64,000 nucleotides of DNA, taken from assembly GCA_021432605.1 (NCBI GenBank), contig MU271150.1, positions 310,001 through 374,000 of the forward strand, given 5' to 3'. The translations under genes and the position numbers were made by a program. The notes below the pieces were generated by a model. That model saw only the letters and a list, made by a program, of their open reading frames with translations. It searched no databases and had not been told where the DNA came from. The stretch's first letter is position 1; each line of letters begins with the position of its first letter. This stretch comes from Coniochaeta sp. PMI_546 (taxonomy: Eukaryota > Ascomycota > Sordariomycetes > Coniochaetales > Coniochaetaceae). Positions 31,831 through 44,300 of the stretch are shown here, in pieces.

Positions 31831-32857
31831 ATGATGATCAACATTATCGCGGCTGCCACATTGGCCCTGGGGCTTCAGGCTGGAACCTCGGCGGCCTTCT
31901 CATTGCGATTCAAGTCCCGAGCTGCGGCCGCCGTTCCGACGTTCCCAGTTCGTGCCTCCTGGCAGATTATTCTCCGCAATCAGCTTCAGATCCCCCCAAC
32001 CTCGCCTCCTATCCAGCCGGACACTGTTGATGTGTGGGACATTGACCTGTTCGAGAACACCGACAACGGCCGGGACTCTTCTGCCATCACGTACCTGAAG
32101 AATCTCCCGCACAAGCCCAAAGTCATCTGCTACTTCTCGGCTGGGTCGTACGAGGTCGACCGCACCGACTGGCCGGCCAACTTTGACAGAGATCTCTATG
32201 GAAAAGAGCTAATTGGTTGGCCCGGCGAGTATTGGCTCGATATAAACAACACTGCGGTCCAAGATGTCATGTTCAACAGAATCCGTCTAGCTGCCAAGCT
32301 GGGCTGCGATGCTGTTGACCCTGATAATGTCGATGGCTATGTGCGTCTATGCAGTTCTTCTCAAAGATGGCTGCTTGTGCTAATCTTCTCCACAGGGCGA
32401 AGCACCAAGCAACCCAGGCAATCGCACAGGCAAAGTCTTTACGCTTACCCAGGAGAAATCAATCGCCTTTGTCCAGAACATGGCCAAGGTAGCCCACGAC
32501 AACAGCATCGCAATCGGCCTCAAGAATGCCATCGAGATTCTTCCTCGTGTCCAGGACGTCGTGGAGTTTGCGGTCAACGAACAGTGCGTCGCGCAAAAGG
32601 AGTGCAGCAGTTACAACACTTTCGTCCAATCTAAGCCGGTGTTCCATATCGAGTACCTCTCTGGTGGGGATGGCTCTCATACACCCATTTCCAACACGAC
32701 CACGCAGTGCACGAGATACAACGAAGGTACTACGAGCAGGCCGAACTTTGTCGACATCACCAACCTCAGTACCGTTATCAAGAATATGAACCTTGACGGA
32801 TGGGTCGAATTTTGCGACAAGACCGTCAAGCAGACTGAGTTGGTCCCTGACGAGTAG
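31831..32857 (+). CDS. Secreted GH114 endo-alpha-1,4-polygalactosaminidase-like enzyme
   Basis: Exons 31831-32340 and 32396-32857 (55-nt GTGCGT...CAG intron, phase 0), 323 aa from ATG 31831 (31834 is also ATG). Signal peptide at residues 1-20. The GH114 barrel is clear: VDVWDIDLFENTD near residue 68, KPKVICYFSAGSYEVDRTDWP near 92, GWPGEYWLDINNTAVQ near 130 and GCDAVDPDNVDGY just before the intron. These are followed by KNAIEILPRVQDVVEFAVNEQC and KPVFHIEYL. The Asp residues in the DIDLF and DPDNVD motifs are the expected acid/base centre. Characterised relatives cut galactosaminogalactan, a fungal exopolysaccharide, so a role in the fungus's own or a rival's matrix is likely. Confidence 0.92.
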
Positions 32858-33312
32858 AGAGTTGCAAGTGAAATACGCTCCTTTCTGTCTATGTTTGCAT
32901 GCACGGTACGGTCCTCCTGTCGGCATGCCCAGCAGTGTATCTACTTCTTGTCACTCTTTCAAATATATTTCGCTAGTGCAAGGCGGCAAGTCTAGGCTCG
33001 GAACCATTGAGGAGCAACACGAAGATCCAACTTTACACCTTTCCTTCGGACTTAGCAGCACGGCACACAGGGCATCAATCAAAGACATAGAGAGTTCACA
33101 ACTCAAGGTCGCATCCATAGAACTCCACCAAAATATGATTTGTGTCTCACTCTCGTTTGCGAAAGTTGATGTATCAAAAGAAGATTTCAATTCCCATGTC
33201 AATCTAGCAATAAACACCACAACGTTTCCCTTCAGGACCCGTTTCAGTGAACAAGATCCTCTGCATGACTAACTAAAGGCACTTGCGAACCTAACCCTCA
33301 CACTCCTAGGTC
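32858..33312. other. Intergenic between convergent genes
   Basis: An open frame runs through part of it on the plus strand, but it has no family signal and lies in the 3' flanks of two convergent genes. Confidence 0.35.
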
Positions 33313-33770
33313 TCAAGCAGGAGGGGCGACACGGCACGCGACCTCGAGGTTATTCCCAGCCGGATCCTTCACATAAGCAGCGTAGTAATTCTCATGGTAA
33401 TGTGGCCTGAGGCCTGGGGCACCATTGTCTTGGCCACCAGCCTCAACAGCGGCAGAGTGGAAGGCGTCGACGACCTTGCGATCTGAGTTACACTCTCCGT
33501 CAGTAGCTTCCTCATTGAACATCGTTATTGTGGGTGCAGCAAACCTGTAGTGCTAAAGGCAACATGAAGATTCGGAGTGTCCGTCGCGCCTGGGACGGCG
33601 GTGATCCACCAGTCTGCGTTGTTGTCTGCGCCGAGACCGGCGACCTCGCCGTTGGGGCCAAATGTCATGAGTTGGGTGTAGCCGAGGGGTTTAAGGGCTG
33701 CGAGGTAGAAGTCCACAAGCGTCTTGTATTTCTCTGGCGAGACTGTGATGCCGATGTGATCGATTGTCAT
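33313..33770 (-). CDS. Glyoxalase/bleomycin-resistance (VOC) fold protein
   Basis: Exons 33770-33545 and 33482-33313 (62-nt intron, phase 1), 131 aa. Start MTIDHIGITVSPEKYKTLVDFYLAAL is the classic first VOC strand and helix, with a metal-ligand His at position 5. It continues LKPLGYTQLMTFGPNGEVAGLG, NADWWITAV, NLHVAFST across the junction to DRKVVDAFHSAAVEAGGQDNGAPGLRPHYHENYYAAYVKDPAGNNLEVAC. The last part has the metal-ligand-like His and Glu. This small fungal group is usually annotated as glyoxalase-family protein and its reaction is not known. No signal peptide. Confidence 0.92.
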
Positions 33771-34801
33771 TGTGAGGGTGCTGTGTTGAGATGAGAAGAC
33801 TATGCACGGGTTTTTTGAGGTTGTATGTCTGTTCTGCGGATGGCTGACTGTGGCAAGAGGTGCGGTTGGAGAACGACTTGGTCAGGTTCGAGGGAGCAAC
33901 GGCAGTCTTAAATACACATCAGCTCTGGGCTGGAGAATCGGCGTTGTTTCTTCCACCGAGTGTATCACATCCTCCTCCGTCGTGCGTCGGGGCTGACTCT
34001 GGCGCGTCTCCATAGCGCGACGGACAATGCAGGCCAGGCGAATGACACGAGGTCACATGGGTTCGCACCCTCCAAGATGGTGGCGGTCAGTGGTGTGATT
34101 CTTGATGCCTGGGGAAGGATGCTCGGCGGGGAAGGCCTGAGCGCTCGGAGTCCGTTCGGCCCTCCGATGAGTCTCACAGCACACCTGTGATGGTGACCAT
34201 TTTAAACCAACGCGATTTAGGTATAGTTGGCGAGCTGACAAATGAGAGGTGGGGATTGGACTGCCCGCTCTGCATCCTTGACAAGCCATACTATGTATGC
34301 TTTCCTGACCGAGTCAGCGCTAAGAAATCATTAGCGCGCTAGAAAAGAAAAGCAATCGAGGATCGTGCCTGTCAAGGCTTCTTTTGCCCTTGTTATATTC
34401 CGGAGTAGTTCATATGTCAGTCAAAGTGTGTGTCGTCGAGGACATACATATACGTGAACGAATTGGAATCCGGAGATGCACCCACCTGGGGTGAGGATTC
34501 CTAGAAAGCTGATGTGTTTATCACCATCATCATATCTATACCTCTCAAGCCAGGTCGGACAGACACTGGAGTCTGCAAAGCTGAACTCTTTCATCTGGTG
34601 TTCTCGCTTTTGCGACACCAGGGTTATACATGACAAAACATGTTGACAGACATAGGGTTTGGATGAGATCGATCATCAGAGTCAACTAGCTAATATGCAA
34701 ATCAACGTGCCGCTTCGCTTGAAAATCTATATTACAGCAGGAAATGTCGCTTTCTGTCCTTGTCAAAGCTTAAATGCCTATGCGCTTTCCCCAGTCTGAT
34801 C
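33771..34801. other. Intergenic, no gene recognised
   Basis: Promoter of the VOC gene and 3' flank of the LPMO gene; the open frames at 33802-34190 show no motif. Confidence 0.35.
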
Positions 34802-35672
34802 TCACGCAGCGAACTCGCGCGCCTTCTTGGCAGCGGTGCCCTTGAAGACCGGAGGACCGGGAACAACGTACTTCTGGGGGATCGTGTGGTCATTGATGGG
34901 GACCTGGTGCAACCGTTAGCGACAGCCTTAGTGAACTTCTGAAGGTGCAGCCTTACCTTGATGTTGGAGTCGCTATCCTTGCAGTACCCCGGAATAGCAG
35001 CCTTATGCGAGGCATCAGGTGTGGCGGAGCCCGAGCCGGTGACAGTGAGCTGTGCGCACTCGGCGTAGAACTGAGGCGCATTGGCCTGGTGGAGAGCAAT
35101 CAGCTCGTGGCGGATGAGGTAGTTGCCTGGTGCAAGTCCCTGTGGGATGGTGCTTGTCCACGCCTTGTTGCCGCCAACGAGTTTGGCAATGTCCCAGCCC
35201 GACGGCGTCTCGGTGTCCAGGAAGACCTTGGTGCCGTCGCCGTGGAAGCCTGCCTCGTCGATCTTGAACCAACCTGCTCCTGACCCGTCGCACGAGCTGA
35301 AGGCACCGGCGCACTTGTACATCCACACGATGATCGGGCCCTGGCTGTGTGTCCACTGTCCCCAGATTGCGGACACGCTGTCACCTGGCGCTACGGAGGC
35401 GTTGAGGGATGCGGAGGTGCCGCCATTGCACCGGAGCTTGGCGGCGCTGCAGGATGTGGTCGGGTTGTAGTCTGGCCATTGCCACTGGATAACATTCTTG
35501 GAGTTTGCGGGTGAGAAGCCTTGGTATCTGCGTTTGTGTCAGCCCCGCGGCATCTCGATGGTGCTTTGTCGGAAGCTCACCCTGGGTAGTCCTTTCCGGC
35601 GATCTTGTAGCTGGTGACGGCGCCATGTGCAGCAGCGCCAGCCACAAAAATGGCAACTGGTGAAAAATGCAT
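34802..35672 (-). CDS. AA9 lytic polysaccharide monooxygenase
   Basis: Exons 35672-35581, 35527-34957 and 34903-34802 (introns 53 nt each), 254 aa. The signal peptide MHFSPVAIFVAGAAA is followed directly by HGAVTSYKIAG, so cleavage would expose the His that forms the copper 'histidine brace'. The second copper His is in WTHSQGPIIVWMYKC and the axial Tyr in APQFYAECAQL. The core segments SAGWFKIDEAGFHG-like, NYLIRHELIALHQA and the C-terminal YVVPGPPVFKG are all AA9 standard. No carbohydrate-binding module or long linker. AA9 enzymes oxidatively cleave cellulose or other beta-glucans outside the cell with a reductant and H2O2 or O2. The FAD oxidase and peroxidase in this window could act alongside it, though they are not clustered. 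Confidence 0.95.
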
Positions 35673-35783
35673 CGTGAAGCTGCTGCACCGGAGGAGGTCA
35701 GGCGATAGATGATGAACGAAAGAAGAGATCGAGGTGCACAGAGCGACTATTATAATTGAGCAGATCCCAAGACTATATCGAGT

Positions 35784-35792
35784 CCCTTTATA
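35784..35792 (-). promoter_or_regulatory. TATA-like box of the AA9 gene
   Basis: TATAAAGGG on the minus strand about 115 bases upstream of the AA9 start codon. Position and sequence fit a TATA element; it is a motif call only. Confidence 0.45.
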
Positions 35793-36615
35793 CACCCTCA
35801 AACCACGAGCCAAGTACACTCTGTGCGACACAATCCGAGATTCCCCCAGATTACCCCAGGATCTCTACCTGGTACTCCAGAACCATCCATCCATTTGCCA
35901 GCAAATTAATGCCTCTGAATCTGATGCCGGAGAGTCTTGCGCCTTTACCCGCACATGACAAGTTTGGTGCGCTGGGAGTGGTTGGGCGGCCTGTCGGCAA
36001 GCATTGGAATTAATATAACGAGCGGCGCAATAACGGAAAGAAGCACCGGCCCCTTCCATTTCCATATTGGACCAAAGCCGGGAACCCGCGATTCAAGCAT
36101 GACGTGTGTGAAAGCTTGGCAGATGCGCCAGCGGACGATCATATGCCGAAGCACATAATCTATCTACTGCATAGTACTTTATACTAGGAGTACAATGGCC
36201 TCGGGAAGCGTACCGAAACCTGCTCATTCCAGGTTTGAGGCATGATTCTGCGTGGCACGTTTGTATACAAAATCAAGCCTTGAAGTCAACAATTCTTCGG
36301 CGGCGGAGAACGAGATTTTGTGCAATGCGCGAAGAGAATGATGTGAATACATCGCCATGGAGGGATTGTTGGACATCTCAAGAAGGCTATTCTCAGGTGT
36401 TGCTGTGTATGTGTTGAGGTCCGTGGTTTGTATATCCTTCGGGATCGACTTGGTATTGACCTGTTGACTCTGCGCTTTCTTCCTGAATGCGTGTTAATGG
36501 GAAGTCAAGTGACCAGTCTTTTTGGGATCGTATCGTATGCAGGATAGGCGTCATGTGTGTTGCTTTGTCAAGAATGTGCTGACATAGTCCCGCCTGCACC
36601 TGAAATTCTTCATTT
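35793..36615. other. Intergenic, no gene recognised
   Basis: Upstream of the LPMO gene and downstream of the NACHT gene; nothing recognised. Confidence 0.35.
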
Positions 36616-39582
36616 TCAACCCCTCCGTTTCATAACCCCGTCCTTCCAGGTGGTCTTTGGATGTAGCTTTTCGAGATCCGAGCTGTCGTATCTTCTATCT
36701 CCGGTGTGGTATCGCTGCCTCGCTGTCGAAGGTTGTACGTGCTGGAATGGACGAGATCGCCCCCTCATGAATCTCCTACTGGTTCTTGGTATGGGCTCGA
36801 CATGCGAGGATAACTTATCCAGCGCGAATATTATCAAGCCTCGTAGCATTTCATCCCTGGTTTGGTCGAAAAGCTTCGGCACATTTGAGAGGTGGGCGTA
36901 TAGTGCATTGCTAACGGCGTACGCAACATCTTTGTCTTCCTTGTTCGCAGAAATCGTCAAACTCCCCAGGAGTACGCCAAAGTGACGATTTTTTGCTGCC
37001 CATTCAGTCGACGGATTGGTGTTGTTCTTGTTCCATGGAACCTTGACGTGGTCAGGTGTAGCATCCAAGATACGCAGGAATAGTGGGTAGGTCTCCTGAC
37101 AATAGCCTGGCCAAAAGTGCTCGGTGTGACATAGCCAGTATTGATGCGCATAGCTTTCGAACTTCAGGAGGTCTACTGTGTCCGCTTCGGGTTTGAGGTA
37201 TCGATGAAGCAGTTGTGCGATATTGACACCTTGTCGCCCGGAGGTTCGCCTTCCCTTGACAGCCGCTATAATCTTGGATGCAACGCCTCTTTCTGCGCTG
37301 GCCGTGCGGGTGATTTCGTTGGTGAGTCGCTCTGCATCCAGGAACGTCTTGCATCTCGTGGCGACTGTGGTATCAAAAATGCCATAGTTGAGGTACGTGA
37401 TGCACACTGTCGCCATGAGGATACTGGCGTCGTTCTCGCGAAAGGACAACGGCTTGCGACCAGTGATGACACTACCCACTCCTAAATCTGCACCATCGTC
37501 ATTGGCCAAGTGTCGATAGACGCTGTGATGGATGAACCGCACTGTGTCATCCTCTTCGTCGATTTCTAGAAGATTACCTCCGCATAGCGCAATGATAGCC
37601 CTACCGTCCTGAGGGACTGACATGGGATTCCAATTCGTTACCCCTGGCTCAACGTGCAGCGCTATTCTCAACTCGTCAAGTGTCAGTGGACGTCGCGCTG
37701 CCGCAACAAGCTGAAAAATTCTGGATCCATATCTACAGTCTGCGATGCTCTCGAGTGCCCTATCGAAGGCTTCGGGAAGATTCCTGGGCAGATTTTCGAG
37801 GAGTTTGGGGATATCTGATGACGAAAGGAGTGCAGCACTGTGAATTGGGAGTAATGTCTCAATCTGTAAAGCAACCCATAAATACCTGACACATAGTCAG
37901 CCAAATGTGGCCTATAATTTGATATTGGAAATTGCTCACATCCCCTCAGACGCTTCGACAAGGACGTCCTTGATAATGGCCGCTAGTGACTCGTCTAGAT
38001 TTCGGATATGTCTGCGTCTCTCAAGCTCAGCCTCGACGAAGCACTTCATCTCGTGTGTGGCAGCGGCACAGGCCATTGTGACCTCATAGTCAACAACCGG
38101 AAAAATAGCTCTGACGAGTCGAGATATTGGTGAATCTGTGCGAGTAGAGAAGCAAAAATGGACTTCACAGATCTCAGACATATAATTGATCGCCCAAAGG
38201 GCCTCCCTGACTGTCTCCTCCTGACAGTCATCCATGACATCAATAATGATAAAGATCGGCCTTTGTCTTGGCAACGACTCGCTGAGAGTTGCAATGTCTT
38301 CGGCCTCGAGTGATGGAGAAATTGAGCTTTCAAAGAACTCACTTATCCTTTTCACGGGTTCGCTTTCTGCATCCAAATGTGCCAGGATCTGCTGGAACAA
38401 GCTTCCTATAAGCTCCTCGTATGAATTGGAGCCAGGATCGTTATCGTTGTAAAAGTGATAGGCGGTGATTGGGATGCGGTTGTCGGTAACACCTCTGGGG
38501 CCAGTGGTGAACGTAGGCGGTTGGCTAGGTGAACGTGTGCCATATAGTTCTCCCACCATATTTGCTAGCAACACTGTCTTGCCACTTCCAAGTTTTCCGT
38601 GTACCCATAGCATGCTGGATTGTGGGGAGTTCTTCCAGTTTAGGTAGTCATCCTCCTGGAAGAGCCACTGTGTGGTTCCTTTTCTGCGCTGCCTGCGCCA
38701 AGCGGCAATCCGCTCCGATTGTCTAGAACAAAGCTTCTCCTGAAGCCGGATATGCTGTAAAGCGAGGTATCGCCGACTCTCTGCTTCACTCGAACCCCAT
38801 TTGGTCAGGGAACGACCAATTTTGGCCACTGTGTCTGCTGCCCCAAGTTGCCGCTGGGTCAGAAGCACCATCGCCCTTCGATCGATAGCCGTGCCCAAAT
38901 GATTCAACTTTGTCTCAAACTCTGCAGCCTCCTTATCAAAGAAGAGCATAAAAGGGGAGGCCAACTGCATTAGGGCCGGCTTTTCGAGGGTCAGAACAAT
39001 TCTTTGGCAGAAGGATACCAAGGTAATTAGATATTCGCACATGAGGTGCTGTAAGTCCATAGATGTCGGATAGACGTCCACAAGGTCTTTCGTTATTGAT
39101 GATGACCTTCCAACCTTCAAGAACAGTTCAGATATGCGCTTGAAGAATGAGAGGGACCCAATCGCAATCTGTGACCGCTAAACGTCAGTAGATCACTTAC
39201 AATGACCGGCTCAGACCGGAGTGTAGCCGGGTGCGCGACATACTCCCAGAGTGATTTTGATCACTGCCCAGATACCGCTTGCCATTATGTTCTGTGCTGA
39301 TCCGAGGAGAAAGTCACCAACACGGGACAACGTCTGAACCTTGTCCAGGAACAGGACCATACTGGTTGCATATGGCCGCCAAGTTCTGTGAGCCCGTGAT
39401 CCATCACGGTTAATTTCTTCTGTCAACCTGACAACATCGGCAGGACTTGGCGGTGAAGTTGTTTGGAGCAACTTAAACTCACGAGCCAGGGGCTCGGCGA
39501 GGCTGCCGCAGAATTCTGATAACGCCTGCGCGAGCCTGATTTCTGGCTTCAGCTTTGCGGCCTGGAAGAGTGCATTCGACAT
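36616..39582 (-). CDS. NACHT-domain STAND/NLR-like protein
   Basis: Exons 39582-39244, 39168-37940 and 37885-36616 (introns 75 and 54 nt), 945 aa. The first ~250 residues are a helical fungal N-terminal domain (ALSEFCGSLAEPLAREF ... AHRTWRPYATSMVLFLDKVQ). The NTPase begins with WLFQEDDYLNWKNS and the Walker A GKLGSGKT at about residue 304. The Walker B-like segment is PIFIIIDVMDDCQEE, and CFSTRTDSPI is the sensor-like strand. Splicing intron 2 restores GMYLWVALQIETLL and LPRNLPEAFDRALESI, both standard after fungal NACHT modules, followed by RRPLTLDELRIALHVE and a winged-helix-like VRFIHHSVYRHL. No ankyrin, WD40 or TPR repeats are visible at the C-terminus. Role inferred from family: regulated cell death or non-self response. 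Confidence 0.9.
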
Positions 39583-40103
39583 ACTGCCGTCATTATGGGG
39601 GAATACATGGATAATGAAGAGCAGCCAGGAAGGGAGCAGATTGCAGTAATATGGTGATGCTTGAGGCCTTCGTTGCGACACGGTGGCACCACGTCGGAAG
39701 ACATGGTGGCGGGGTTATCGTGGGGGTTCAATCACGGTCTTCGCAAGGCAGGCCGCCAAGGCAGACCTCAGCCCCTTCTCCCTCTTGGAAGCGTGACCTG
39801 CATGGACCACATGATATACTCGATCGAAGGTAGATGACTGCGGTTCGCGTCATGCAAGTTTCGATCAAGCTTTTGAGTGATGGATTCAGGGGTTAGAGAT
39901 GTCAATGCCCTCGCTCCAAGCTGTCTATCCTGAAGGGGGCACAAGGGAGGGTACCTACCCATCGAATAGCCTATAACCTTAAATAGACCACAGGGGCTAA
40001 TTTTCCCCACTTCCCCGTCGCAACTCCATTTTAAAGAGCAACGCCATCTCCTATCAGAAGACACTCCAACGATTGAAAAACGATTTGGCATAGAACAACA
40101 GCG
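39583..40103. other. Intergenic, divergent promoters
   Basis: Shared upstream region of the NACHT gene (minus) and the F-box-like gene (plus); no ORF of note. Confidence 0.35.
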
Positions 40104-41219
40104 ATGGACTGGCTGCGCAGTACCATCCAAAAAATATCTCCTCATCACCGAGGAGACGAATCCGAGTCGGAAGAATTCTCCAGTCCGCGTCACGCGCTCG
40201 ACAGCCTCCCAAACCTGCCCTCCCCTCGCCGACCAATAACCCCCATCTCTCCAAACCCACAGCTTACATCCAGGTTCTTCAAGCTCCCACCTGAGCTTAG
40301 GCAACAGATCTACCGCTTGCTTCTCTCCGGACGCGACTTTCACATCGACATGCGATACACCGCCGCCGAAACTGCGACCCCGCACTCGACCAAAGGCGTA
40401 CAGCTCGGGTCTAGGCGCTGGCGTTGGCGAGCGAGCACCTGCCACCGGCACCCCGACGCTCAGGCCATCTCCGACCGGTGTGGCTGGGGTGGCCCGCCCC
40501 CCACAGCGTGTGACGAGTACGATACACCCTGTGGCATCGGAAAGGAGGCACTCAGTCTGCTCCTCTGCTGTCGCCTAGCATATCGCGAGGCGGTTCAGAT
40601 CCTATACGCCGAAAACACCTTCCACACCAACACAGGCGCGCTGTTGCTCTTCACCGACCGCCTACTCCCTCCTGAACGCTCGAGCGCGATCACAAGTCTT
40701 ATCTACCATGTCACGTCGGAGAGCGTACTGACCTACGCAGAGGAGCACCTCGATCTCCACCCTGGTATGCCGGCATATATGACACTTCTGTCGCGGATCC
40801 CGAAAGCTTTCCCTGGACTGAAAAGACTGCAGCTCATCATAGACGGCATGATCGTCCGGGGCCTCTGGCCAGGATTGCGTGAATTGCAGGTGTCACTGCC
40901 GCTTGAGGCGCAGTCGCGCATGAACAATATGCTATTGACCCCTGTGGATCTGGTTGTGACTCTTTACCAGGGGCGGCTAGAGGAATGTGTCTTGATCATG
41001 GACCATCGAGCCTTTGATCATCTGGTGGCTGACCAGAGTGCGGCTGCCGACAGAGTCGAGTCAGTAGCTGGTCGGTACTTGCAGTTTTGGAGACGCGTCG
41101 CTGTTCCGGACATCAGCCGGGCAGTAGACAAAGGTTACTGGGTCAGGAGGGTCTCTCCGGACGATGAGAACTGGTCTATTCATCTCGGTGATAATACTTC
41201 ACTGCTCGAGACAGTCTGA
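40104..41219 (+). CDS. F-box-like / DUF7730-type fungal protein
   Basis: Single exon, 371 aa. After a polar 50-residue start rich in Ser and Pro comes RFFKLPPELRQQIYRLLLSG, the F-box-like opening of this lineage-expanded family. About 100 residues later follows LSLLLCCRLAYREAVQILYAENTFHTNTG, the paired motif. The C-terminal half is mixed alpha/beta with LLSRIPKAFPGLKRLQLIIDG, as is usual for the family. No biochemical function is established; ubiquitin-ligase adaptor is only a family-level guess. It is a distant relative of the gene at 3676 and lacks that gene's charged coiled tail. Confidence 0.75.
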   Translation: MDWLRSTIQKISPHHRGDESESEEFSSPRHALDSLPNLPSPRRPITPISPNPQLTSRFFKLPPELRQQIYRLLLSGRDFHIDMRYTAAETATPHSTKGVQLGSRRWRWRASTCHRHPDAQAISDRCGWGGPPPTACDEYDTPCGIGKEALSLLLCCRLAYREAVQILYAENTFHTNTGALLLFTDRLLPPERSSAITSLIYHVTSESVLTYAEEHLDLHPGMPAYMTLLSRIPKAFPGLKRLQLIIDGMIVRGLWPGLRELQVSLPLEAQSRMNNMLLTPVDLVVTLYQGRLEECVLIMDHRAFDHLVADQSAAADRVESVAGRYLQFWRRVAVPDISRAVDKGYWVRRVSPDDENWSIHLGDNTSLLETV

Positions 41220-41393
41220 CGCTCGACGTGAACAATTATCTGAAAACGGCCCGCACCGGAAAGAGGACTCTGAATAAGCCATACATGTGAACAACGTGCA
41301 ACAACACCTAACAACAGAGCGAACAACAAGTAACGGGTCCCTGAAAACCGCAGACACACAAAGTATATCGGACAGGGACGAACGACAATCACC

Positions 41394-44300
41394 CTACAAT
41401 GTCGGAAAGTTGCACCGAATCGTTGGCCTCCGTGACTCACCACTGCCACAATCCAACGCGGACGTAGTGTCCGACTCCAAGTCACAATAGAACAACCCCG
41501 CTCTCGTGCAAATGACAAATCCAGGCTGTGGCGTACCGGTGTTACCGGCGTGATACTGGCAATCACCATATCCGGCAAAAATCTCCTTGCCGTGGAAGTC
41601 GAGATCCGGAGGAAGGGCGGGGGTGCCGTTCTGGCCTGGCGTGTACATGACTTTATCAAAAGGGGCGCTGCACAAATCCTGAGAAATGCCGCCGATCTTG
41701 GCTTGCATGTAGTACCAGCCGGTTTGGTCTAGGTCGTAGTAATCTGGGTTTTGGGTTTCGACGAAGAGGATCTCGAGAACGAATAGTCCGCTGCCCAGCG
41801 TTGGGACAGAGTGCGGATAGCTGCGGGTCGTGCTCGGTGTTTGAGACGGCGTCGGAGTGATTGGCGGTATCGGGCTACCAGTCTTGCTCCCTGTTTTATT
41901 GCCGTTCCAGTTCCCGTAGTTAGGCCCGGTGGGATTCTGGACGCTGTCGGGATTGCGCGGGTCTAAAAAGTCTGGGTTTTGTTTCATTGGACTACCCTCG
42001 CAAAAGTAGCCCTCACAAATCGAGCCGCATCTGGAGCCGGATGTACACGTCGGCGCAGCTGAGCCAGTTCGGAACGTGATCGGAGGCGCAGATGGTGGAA
42101 AGGCAATCGGGCATGCCTCATCTCGCTTCACGGGTTTGGGTCTCCTAGAGTCAGTGTCGCCACACCTGCCGACTACGGATCTTCCGTCTACCTGCGCATT
42201 CCAGATGACGCGAGGCCGAAATTCCGTTTCCACAGGTTGATCAGCTCTACGCTGGCGCTGGTATGCGAAACGTAGAATCTCTTGTTTGACGGCCGCTGCG
42301 GAGAGAAAACCACCGGGGTCCAAGCTGCGGAAGTAAGCAGCTAAACCGGCAACCGTCGCACTCGCTAAGGGAGCCTGGGGATCAGCGAAAGGCACACTCA
42401 TAAAAGTCGCGGACTACTTCCGATCTTGGCCGTGTCGTACCATGATAAGACTTACAGTAAGATGAACCGAAGCTCACAGTATACTTGTCATCTCCAAGCT
42501 CAGGGTCGGGCAACAATAGGTACTCCCCAGGAGCAAAGCAAGTTATCCAATCAGCCATAGCACGGCCAGCTTCGGGCTTTTGGCCATCATTCTCCACGGA
42601 ACCTACCACAATGAGATCGGGTATGTGGTTGGGATCAGCTGGGTCGCCAAAGAGAGCTGGGTAGCCATCAGGGTAGCCATCCACGTTTCCTGCACCGGTC
42701 ACAAAGACCGCGCCCATATTTATGATCTCGGTAATTAGGTAGGCTGGTTAGATCAGTATGCGATGTTTCAGTCGCGGAAGAGCCATCCGCATCCTGTCAT
42801 GGGATTTCGTGACTCACCCATTTTCGCCCTGAATGAGGCGGGAACCATGTTCCTATGAATGGAGATGGAAAGGTTGACAACTGCCCTGGTGCCTCTTCCT
42901 CTAGACCTGATGTCCTCATGGATCTTCAGTAGGCCATCTAGCCACATCTCTTGAATCAAGGCATTATAGTTAATGACTGTTTGGACAACCTGGGCCCTGC
43001 GAGCTATGCCTTGAGTCTTCCCGACAGCTTTGGCCATGCACTTGCTCCCATGGCGCTTGCGATCGATTTCTTGAACGGCATTCAGGGGATAGGGGCCTGG
43101 GTACAGCAGCCTGATCTCGACATCTCTAAACTCACTGTGGGTCGGTCGAATGCCATAATCGCAACCGTACACGAATGTGCCTAACCCTGCAATATCATCG
43201 AACCTATACCCATCCGAGTACAAGGGAACAGGTCCGCGTCCTGGAGGCCAAGAGAGCAAGATCATCTCTGCACGAGTCTTCGCATTGTTGTACGGTTCGA
43301 ATATCTCTGCTCTTTTGGTGATAACTCTTTTCGTCAAATTATTTGTAGGCCCTGGTTGGTTCCCATGGTTGACTGTCATGTTCTTCGAAGCATAGTAAGG
43401 ATTGAAGGGACCCCAAAATGGGGTCGTCAGGATACCCCTTGGGACATACACATCGAGGACTTCACCGTATGATCTTATGTGATCTGCTTGTGCAAGCGTC
43501 AGGGGAGATGCGAAAAAGAAAATCGTACCCAAGGCGTTTGTGCGCGATTCGAAAGAGTAATCACCAAGGAATCCAATGGCAGCCCGGAGATTATCACTGG
43601 CAATCTCGGGATCTCTCAGAATGATCACATATGGTTGAGGAGTTTCTTCTGCGACATCGGAGGCTGTTGCGGTGACATCCGTCGCACCGCACCCGGTGAC
43701 ACTAGTACAGAATGAAACGGTTGTCGTAGTCGTTGTCGTGGCGTGCCTCTCCAGCTTGAGATACTCACTGAAAGGCACAAGCACCTCATGTGTGGGGGTC
43801 ACTACGGAGTTACGCCTCGCAATGACTCCATAGGATTCTGTGTAGGTACAGATTTGTGCTGTGGCGGTCTCACACACATCGCCGTCAGGGTCAGGCTCCG
43901 GATAGGTTGGAACCAGATCGGGTCGAATTCTGAGCGATATCCTGTCAGTCGCAGCCCATCCGATGCATTCAGAATAAACCTGTCTTACGTGATTTGTGGC
44001 CATACAATGGGCGGTAATCTTATTCCAGGGGGAAATGGACCGGGGCCAATCCTTGGTGGACCACCACTGGCAATCAGGTTAGCATGTAAGCGATGCTCCG
44101 CTTCAAGAGTCTTTGTCTTGCAGTTACCGTGGGTATATTCCAGGGATCAACCAACCGATCAATGCAAACCCACCGACGTGCGGTGGGCACACCTAATACC
44201 AAGTCAGACAAGGATCAAAATGGACTTCGCTGAAGTCTAGAATCTGGGAAGAATGCCTGAAATACATACCCAGATAAACCATGCCCAGCACGGAATTACC

